DNA of 64,000 nucleotides, from positions 7,551,501 through 7,615,500 of the forward strand of contig JAIVEN010000024.1 in assembly GCA_026686845.1 (NCBI GenBank). The letters are read 5' to 3'. Shown here piece after piece: positions 57,641-64,000 of this stretch. Position 1 is the first letter of the stretch. Every line of letters starts with the position of its first letter. The stretch comes from Adenanthera pavonina. Its lineage: Eukaryota > Streptophyta > Magnoliopsida > Fabales > Fabaceae. Position numbers and translations under genes: made by a program. The notes beneath the pieces were generated by a model, which was not told the origin of the DNA, did no database searches, and worked only from the letters and a program-made list of their open reading frames with translations.

Positions 57641-59439
57641 ATGGCTGGCTTTGGAGAGAGTATACTTCCTGAAGGGAACAACACTAATAGACCACCAGGC
57701 TTCAGTGGAGAGCATTATGGGTACTGGAAGATGAGGATGCAGATCTACCTCCAATCAATTGATCTTGACATCTGGTCAGTCATTGATAAAGGAGATTTCG
57801 TCCTAATGGCTCTAACTGAAGATGGAAGATACAAAGAGAAGCTGGAAGCAGAGTGGAATGATGAAGACAGAAGGAGAGTCCTACTGAATTTTAAAGCAAA
57901 GCATTGTTTAGTCAGTGCCCTGAACCAGGACGAATTCTACAGGGTCTCACAATGCACCACTGCAAAAAAGATGTGGGACACTCTGCAGATTGCACATGAA
58001 GGGACATCTGGGGTCAGGGAGAACAGACTCAATACGTGCATTGGAGAGTATGAGAGCTTCAGGATGTCTGAAGGAGAAACTGTAAAGGAGCTCCAAAAGA
58101 GATTCACTCTCATTGTGAATCAACTAAAGAGCCTAGGAAAGGAATACACTCAATCAGAGAAAGTGAGAAAAATTCTCAGAGCTCTCCCTCTGGAATGGCA
58201 GCCCAAGGTGACAGCAATAGAAGAAGCCAGAGGAGAATCAATGGCCTCTGTCACAGCTCTCTTCGGGAGCCTTGAGGAGTATGAAGGAAAAATCAAAGCT
58301 CTCAAGGAAGCCGGGCTGGACAGAAAGAAGAAAGGCCTTGCTCTCAAAGCTGCTGATGAAAAGGAAGAAGAATCTAACGAAGAGGATGAACTTGATGAGG
58401 AAACCTTGGCTATGATGGTCAGAAAATTCGGAAGATTCTAAGCAAGAGGAAGAACAAGAGATTCTTCAAGAAAGTAGCTGCTGGGGAAAGCAAGCAGGAG
58501 GCAAAAGAATCTGTGACTTGTTACGAGTGCAAGAAGCAGGGACACATAAAATGGGACTGCCCCCAATTCCTCAGGAAGCAAGAAAAAGAAAAGAAAGGTG
58601 CTGACAAAGGGAAAAAGAAGAAGGCGTACATCTCATCCATATGGGGCAACAGCTCAGATGAGGAAGAAGAAGATGAAGATGAGATTGCCAACATTTGTCT
58701 AATGCCACTTGCTTCTGAAGAAGCTACACCTTCATACAGCAGTGATCAGGATGAAGAGGTATATGAATCTGAACCTTCCTATTCTGAATTACTGGATGCA
58801 TTTCATGAGCTTCATGATGAATTTATTAAAGTTGCTAAAGAACTAAAATTGGCAAAGAAAAAGATAAGCAAGCTGGAGTCTCAAAGCACAGTTTCTGAAA
58901 CTTCTTCTCCATCTATTTCTGAATCTGTTTGCTGCATTTCTTGCACTGAACTTAAACAAACGAATGATTATCTAGTTAAAAGCATGTCTAGGCTCACTAG
59001 AGGTAAAGACATGTTGTTTGCCCTGATGGGGAGCCAAAGAATATCACAAGGAAAAGCTGGTCTTGGCTATGACCCATGTGCTGTCAAGGAAAAGATTAGG
59101 AAGAAAAATCAAAATGCATATATGAGACATTTTGTGCATGCTAAGAACAATAAAAAGAAAGTTAATGCATCACCTCACATTGAAACGTATGATCAACCAA
59201 GGCATGCTAGACAAAAGTATTACCTGCACTGTTTTCCTCCTGCATCTCAATCTAGCAGTCCTTTCACTACATGTCATTTCTGTAACAAAAAGGGACATAT
59301 TTCCAGTTCTTGTGATTTGAGGAAAAATGGACTTGGCAGGAAAGTTGGATGGGTTCCCAAAGTTGCATCTGCATCTAGGGAAAAATATATTGACCAAAAA
59401 GGACCCAAGTAAATTTGGGTACCTAAAAGGAAATCATAA
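57641..59439 (+). pseudogene. Copia-2 gag, frameshifted
   Basis: ATG at 57641 (MAGFGESILPEG). The frame matches Copia-1 gag up to VRKFGRF, where one base is missing (Copia-2 TTCTAAGC against Copia-1 TTCTATAGC, near 58440). The remainder continues in a new frame with zinc knuckles CYECKKQGHIKWDC (about 58519) and CHFCNKKGHISSSC (about 59269). A TAA at 59410-59412 replaces a CAA of Copia-1; the ancestral stop is at 59437-59439. The two CAA codons mutated to stops in Copia-1 are intact here. Confidence 0.93.
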
Positions 59440-59447
59440 ACATTGTT

Positions 59448-62400
59448 TTGCAGGTCTGTCTCAAAGCTAAGAAAAGCAACAAGTGGTATATGGACAGTGC
59501 CTGCTCAAGTCACATGACTGGTGACAAGGAGAAGTTCATCACCCTTAGAGACAAAAAAGGAGGAAAGGTGACCTTTGGAGGTGATCAATATGGTAAAATT
59601 GTTGGCATTGGCATTGTGGGCAAAAATCCTGAAACATCCATTGAAGAGGTGCTGTTTGTGATTGGCCTCAACCACAACCTGCTAAGCGTGAGTCAGACTT
59701 ATGACAAAGGAAACTGGGTGCTGTTTGACTCAAAGTTTTGCCTGGTCATCAGAAAAAGTGATCACAGAGTAATCCTCAAAGCTAAAAGGGATGGTAACTG
59801 CTACACTATTGACCTTGATGAACTTCCTCCTTTAGATTCTGTATGCTTAATCAGTAAGAATAATGATAGTTGGCTATGGCATAGGAGATTAGCTCATGTC
59901 AATATGAATCAATTGTCTAAACTGGTTAAAAATGAGCTAGTTACTGGTTTGCCAAAAATATCTTTTGAAAAGGATAAAGAATGTGATGCATGCTTAAAAG
60001 GGAAACAAACTAAATCATCCTTCAAATCCAAAAACACAGTTACCACAACAAGACCACTTGAATTGTTGCATATGGACTTAATTGGACCTTCAAGGGTAAA
60101 GAGTCTAGGTGGCAATCTGTATGTGCTTGTTATTGTTGATGATTATTCTAGATTTACTTGGACATTATTTCTTTCTTCTAAAAGTGATACCTTTGATGCA
60201 TTTGTAACCTTAGCCAAGAAAGTGCAAAATGAGAAAGGTATTTCTATTGTGTCCATCAGATCAGATCATGGAGGAGAATTCAAAAATGCATACTTCCTGG
60301 AGTACTGCAGTGAGCATGGAATTGACCACAACTTCTCTGCTCCTAGGACTCCTCAACAAAATGGAGTAGTAGAAAGGAAGAACAGAACTATTGAGGAGAT
60401 GGCCAGAGCTATGCTGAATGAGAAGGAACTTTCTCAAGTATTCTGGGCTGATGCAGTGAACACAGCTAGTTACATCATCAACAGAGCATACATCAGACCC
60501 ATCCTAGGAAAGACTCCATACGAGCTGTACAAGGGGAGAAAGCCAAATCTGTCCCATCTCCATGTGTTCGGGTGCAAATGCTTCATTCACAACAATGGTA
60601 AAGAAAACCTAGGTAAATTTGATGCCAAATCAGATGAAGGTATATTTCTAGGCTACTCTAGTAGGAGTAAGGCATATAGAGTTTATAATAAAAGATCAAA
60701 TGTGGTAGAGGAATCTGTGCATGTGGTTTTCATTGAAAATGAAACTATTTCAAAACATGTTACCAATGAGGATGATCTTGCTTTCAATTTTGAAAAACTG
60801 GGCATATCTGATAAAAGTAGAACTGAACCTCCAAAGATATCTGAATCTGTTAACATAGAGGAAGATATCCAGGAGCAAGAGTTTGATGAAGAAAATAATG
60901 AAGAAACATCTCAAGAACTCCCTAGAGCTTGGAGATATCAAAGGAATCATCCTGTTGATCAAGTGATAGGAGATGTTCAAGAGAGAGTCAAAACCAGAAA
61001 ACAGTTAAGGGATCAAATGCTAAATTGTGCTTTCATTTCTCAAATTGAACCCAAATGTGCTGAAGAAGCCTTAACTGATGATTACTAGATTTTGGCAATG
61101 CAAGATGAACTAAATCAGTTTGAAAGAAATCAAGTTTGGGATTTAGTTCCAAGACCCAAAAATCATCCTGTTATTGGTACCAAATGGGTTTTCAGAAACA
61201 AACTTGATGAATCTGGAACTATAATCAGAAATAAAGCTAGATTAGTTGCTAAAGGGTATAATCAAGAAGAAGGTATTGATTTTGAAGAAACCTTTGCACC
61301 AGTAGCCAGATTAGAAGCTATAAGGATTCTACTAGCTTATGCATGCATGAAAAATATTTTGCTATATCAAATGGATGTAAAAAGTGCCTTTCTGAATGGA
61401 TATATCATGGAAGAGGTTTATGTAGATCAACCTCCAGGCTTTGAGGATTCTACAAAACCAAACCATGTCTATAAACTGAAGAAAGCTCTTTATGGATTAA
61501 AACAAGCCCCTAGAGCATGGTATGAAAGATTGAGCAACTTTCTGACTGAAAAAGGGTTTAACAGAGGCAAAGTTGACACAACTTTATTCACTAAGATAGA
61601 GAATAAAGATTTACTAATTGTCCAAATCTATATTGATGATATTATTTTCGGTGCTACTAATGAAACTCTTTGCAAGGAATTTTCTAAGTTAATGCAGGGA
61701 GAATTCGAGATGTCTATGATGGGTGAACTCAATTTTTTCCTTGGATTGCAAATCAGACAGCTTAATGATGATATCTTTCTCAGTCAATCCAAGTATCTAA
61801 AAGAGCTATTAAAGAAGTTTGGAATGGAGAATGCCAAGCCAATGGGAACACCTATGGCCACCGCAACCAAACTGGACATGGATGAAAATGGGAAAATGTT
61901 TGACATTACTCAATACAGAAGAATGATTGGATCCCTGCTGTATCTAACTGCCAGCAGACCTGACATTATGTTCAGTGTCTGCATGTGTGCAAGGTTCCAA
62001 TCATGCCCCAAAGAAACCCATGCAACAGCTGTGAAAAGAATTTTTAGATATCTAATTGGAACATCACAGATGGGTCTTTGGTATCCAAAAGACAATGGAG
62101 AAGATCTCAAAGGATACACTGATGCTGACTTTGCAGGATCCAAAACTGACAGAAAAAGCACAAGTGGAACTTGTCAGTTTCTTGGAGGATCCCTGGTTTC
62201 ATGGTTCAGCAAAAAGCAAAACAGTGTAGCTCTATCCACTGCAGAAGCTGAGTATGTTGCAGCTGGAAGCTGTTGTGCCCAAGTCATCTGGATGAAGCAG
62301 CAACTTGAAGATCTTGAGGTTAAAATGAAAGAGATACCCATCATGTGTGATAATCAAAGTGCCATAAACATCACTAAGAATCCTGTCATGCACTCAAGGA

Positions 62401-62579
62401 CGAAACATATTGAGGTTAGACACCACTTCATAAGGGATCATGTTCTGAAAGAAGAAGTTAAGCTGGAATACATCCCAACAGAGGATCAACTAGCTGACAT
62501 ACTGACCAAACCTCTACCAGAAGACAGGCATTGCAAAATAAGGAGAGAGTTGGGAATGGTAAATCCCAATGAATTGTAA
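59448..62579 (+). pseudogene. Copia-2 pol polyprotein, one internal stop
   Basis: The same 1044-codon layout as Copia-1. Protease WYMDSACSSHMTGDK is followed by the integrase zinc region and D-D-E core, RT with YIDD where Copia-1 has YVDD, and RNase H ending ...VNPNEL. A TAG at 61086-61088 (after LTDDY) replaces the Trp codon retained in Copia-1; the rest is open. The junction ...PRAWRYQRNHP is intact here. The frame is again -1 to gag. Confidence 0.95.
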
Positions 62580-63322
62580 GTCATTTCTGTGCAATTATGT
62601 CTTCAGAATTTTTAATATTAGAATTTATTCTAACTTGAGCATCGGAGTATGTTTCAATATAGTTACAGGTGCTCCTTGTGAAAATCAATGGCTAAAAGTT
62701 TGAAAGATTGGAGCACTCCAGATTGGAACAACCAGAAAGTAAAGTGAATGATAATTATTCTAAGGTCTGGATCCATTCTGTAAGTTTTTAAAGCTGAAAT
62801 TTGTATGATGTTTGATTGCTAGATGAGTTTCATTGATAATCTGTGTTTTCGAACTGGTCAACATTTTCAACATTCAAATTTTGGTTAATCAACAGACGAA
62901 CGTTGGCCTGTTATGCCTTGAACAGTTCTCGGTAATACCTCAAAATTCGTCTGTTGAAGCTTAAAAGTTCGAATTTTCAAAAATAGAAATTTCAAGAGTA
63001 TAATTGTCCATCACTGTTATGCGAATTGTTACTTCTTAACATACGAATGTTGGACAATATTTATAAAAGTTGAAAATTCGAAGTCTCAGTTCAAAATTCG
63101 TCTGTTGACTTATGCTCTTGATGATTGAATGCTTGAAAGATGATGCTCTGTATGCTTAATTCGTCTATTGGTTGAAGTTTTGTCTATTGAAGCTGTTTTT
63201 CTTTTCAACATTCGAATTTTGTCGGAGCAAAATTCGTCTGATTTTGTATGTATTGATTGTTTCAAGTCACTGTCAGACGAACTTTCAGACGAAAATTCGT
63301 CTGTCAGTAAGACAAGCTGAAC
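62580..63322 (+). other. Post-pol spacer of Copia-2 with LTR-type motifs
   Basis: Non-coding and homologous to Copia-1 22200-22940. From 62,870 on it carries CAGACGAACG, CAAAATTCGTCTG, GTTCGAATTTTC and related words. It ends abruptly where Gypsy sequence starts. Confidence 0.8.
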
Positions 63323-63376
63323 TATATACCTTGGCCCAATTCATTCAAGAATTTGATATGGACCTATATACCTTGG
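63322..63376. repeat. 13-bp direct repeat at the Copia/Gypsy junction
   Basis: CTATATACCTTGG occurs at 63322-63334 and again at 63364-63376. The second copy is part of the Gypsy coding sequence (the TPRYIG codons on the minus strand); the first is right at the break with Copia-2. Confidence 0.85.
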
Positions 63377-64000
63377 AGTAAGCTTCTTGGCTCGAATCGA
63401 TCTTCCAACACCAGTAGTAGGAGTGACCTTAAAAAACACATGATCTCCCACATCAAACTCCAATGGTCTCCTCCTCCTATCTGCATAACTCTTTTGCCGA
63501 CTCTGAGCAGTAAGAAGCTTCTGACGAATACTCTCTATCTGCCGAGAGGTTTGATCTACAATATCTGGGCCCAAAAGACTCCTCTCACCGAGTTCAACCC
63601 AGCACAATGGTGATCTGCATTTTCTGCCATACAACGCTTCATAAGGAGCCATCTGCAAACTCGAGTGGAAACTGTTGTTGTAGGCAAATTCAACCAATGG
63701 CAAGAACTGATCCCAATTGCCTTTCTTCTCTAGAACACACGCCCTAAGCATGTCCTCTAGAGTCTGAATAGTCCTTTCAGTCTGCCCATCAGATTGAGGG
63801 TGATAAGCAGTACTGAAACTCAACTTCGAGCCCATGGCCTTCTGAAGAGATTTCCAAAACCTGGATGTAAACCTCGGATCTCTATCTGACACAATATTCA
63901 TCGGGACTCCATGCAGTCTTACAATTTCATTCACATACAACTGGGCCAGCTTTTCCATTGAAATAGTTTCCCGAATTGGAAGAAAATGGGCCGACTTCGT
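63341..64000 (-). pseudogene. Ty3/Gypsy integrase C-terminal part, cut at both ends
   Basis: A 219-codon frame, open to the window edge: TKSAHFLPIRETISMEKLAQ, then NIVSDRDPRFTSRFWKSLQK (second Asp of the integrase core), STAYHPQSDGQTERTIQTLE (with the catalytic Glu) and YEALYGRKCRSPLCW. It ends with the chromodomain-proximal KLTPRYIGPYQILE. A TGA at 63341-63343 stands where Gypsy relatives usually have Arg. Homology ends some 20 bases later at the join to Copia-2. Upstream pol lies outside the window. Confidence 0.92.

Larger units (their letters stand above)
55862..63322 (+). mobile_element. Copia-2: SIRE-like Ty1/Copia element, 3' truncated
   Basis: Plus-strand near-copy of Copia-1 with 5' LTR, PBS, gag, pol and the first part of the post-pol spacer. 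Similarity to Copia-1 stops at 63322 (GACAAGCTGAAC), before the env-like frame. The envelope-like frame, PPT and 3' LTR are absent, replaced by Gypsy integrase sequence in opposite orientation. It carries a one-base deletion and one stop in gag and one stop in pol, at sites different from those in Copia-1. Confidence 0.95.

Noticed and set aside
1..64000. tRNA or rRNA genes
   Set aside because: No cloverleaf with A and B boxes or rRNA core was noticed; tRNA-like words are the short primer binding sites of retroelements.

Overview
The window is plant nuclear DNA, almost certainly intergenic heterochromatin of an angiosperm. The evidence is AT-rich sequence, LTR retrotransposons of the Ty1/Copia and Ty3/Gypsy superfamilies primed by initiator-Met tRNA, PIF/Harbinger and Helitron coding remnants with small GT-AG introns, and MITE-like elements. 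I recognise no intact host gene; one short open frame near 8.0-8.3 kb is the only possible non-transposon coding sequence. I cannot name the species.

Layout. 1-8.7 kb: AT-rich DNA with hairpin clusters built from GGCGTTTA / TAAACGCC, a decayed Helitron helicase C-terminus (1469-2085, minus), two MITE-like elements and the small open frame. 8.76-10.48 kb: a Copia solo LTR with a 5-bp target duplication. 11.32-14.27 kb: a Gypsy solo LTR. 17.5-30.06 kb: a PIF/Harbinger Myb/SANT-like ORF1 pseudogene (plus) split by a full-length SIRE-like Copia element on the minus strand (Copia-1, 17813-29659: 1724-bp LTRs, AAATG duplication, PBS, PPT, gag, pol and an envelope-like reading frame). 31.1-37.9 kb: a 62-bp tandem repeat, then a second Harbinger ORF1 and a Harbinger transposase pseudogene (minus), split by a Gypsy solo LTR (32201-34647) and a Copia solo LTR (34777-36431) and cut by another Gypsy LTR. 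37.9-46.65 kb: nested and inverted Gypsy LTR pieces, including a derivative whose PBS and PPT are only about 150 bp apart, and the 3' end of another Copia element. 46.65-55.6 kb: a decayed Gypsy element on the plus strand, split by a Gypsy solo LTR (48237-50965) and a TG...CA insertion (52551-54238). 55.6-63.3 kb: a second, 3'-truncated SIRE-like element on the plus strand (Copia-2), inside an older relative's LTR. 63.3-64 kb: Gypsy integrase coding sequence (minus), joined directly to Copia-2.

How the parts relate. Copia-1 and Copia-2 are near-identical copies. Both have 1724-bp LTRs and a 1044-codon pol frame, and both are disabled by different point lesions. Most lesions are C-to-T or G-to-A changes, as expected from deamination of methylated cytosine. 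Five solo LTRs with exact target duplications against one complete element show frequent LTR-LTR recombination. The least ordinary signal lies in the Copia LTRs: their U3 regions carry dense palindromic motif arrays. One motif set (AAATTCGAATTT with CAGACGAA) is replaced at the same place in a related LTR by an unrelated set (GGTTAT-N4-ATAACC) with a 74-76 bp period, next to conserved AACGG/CCGTT boxes and a TATA box.
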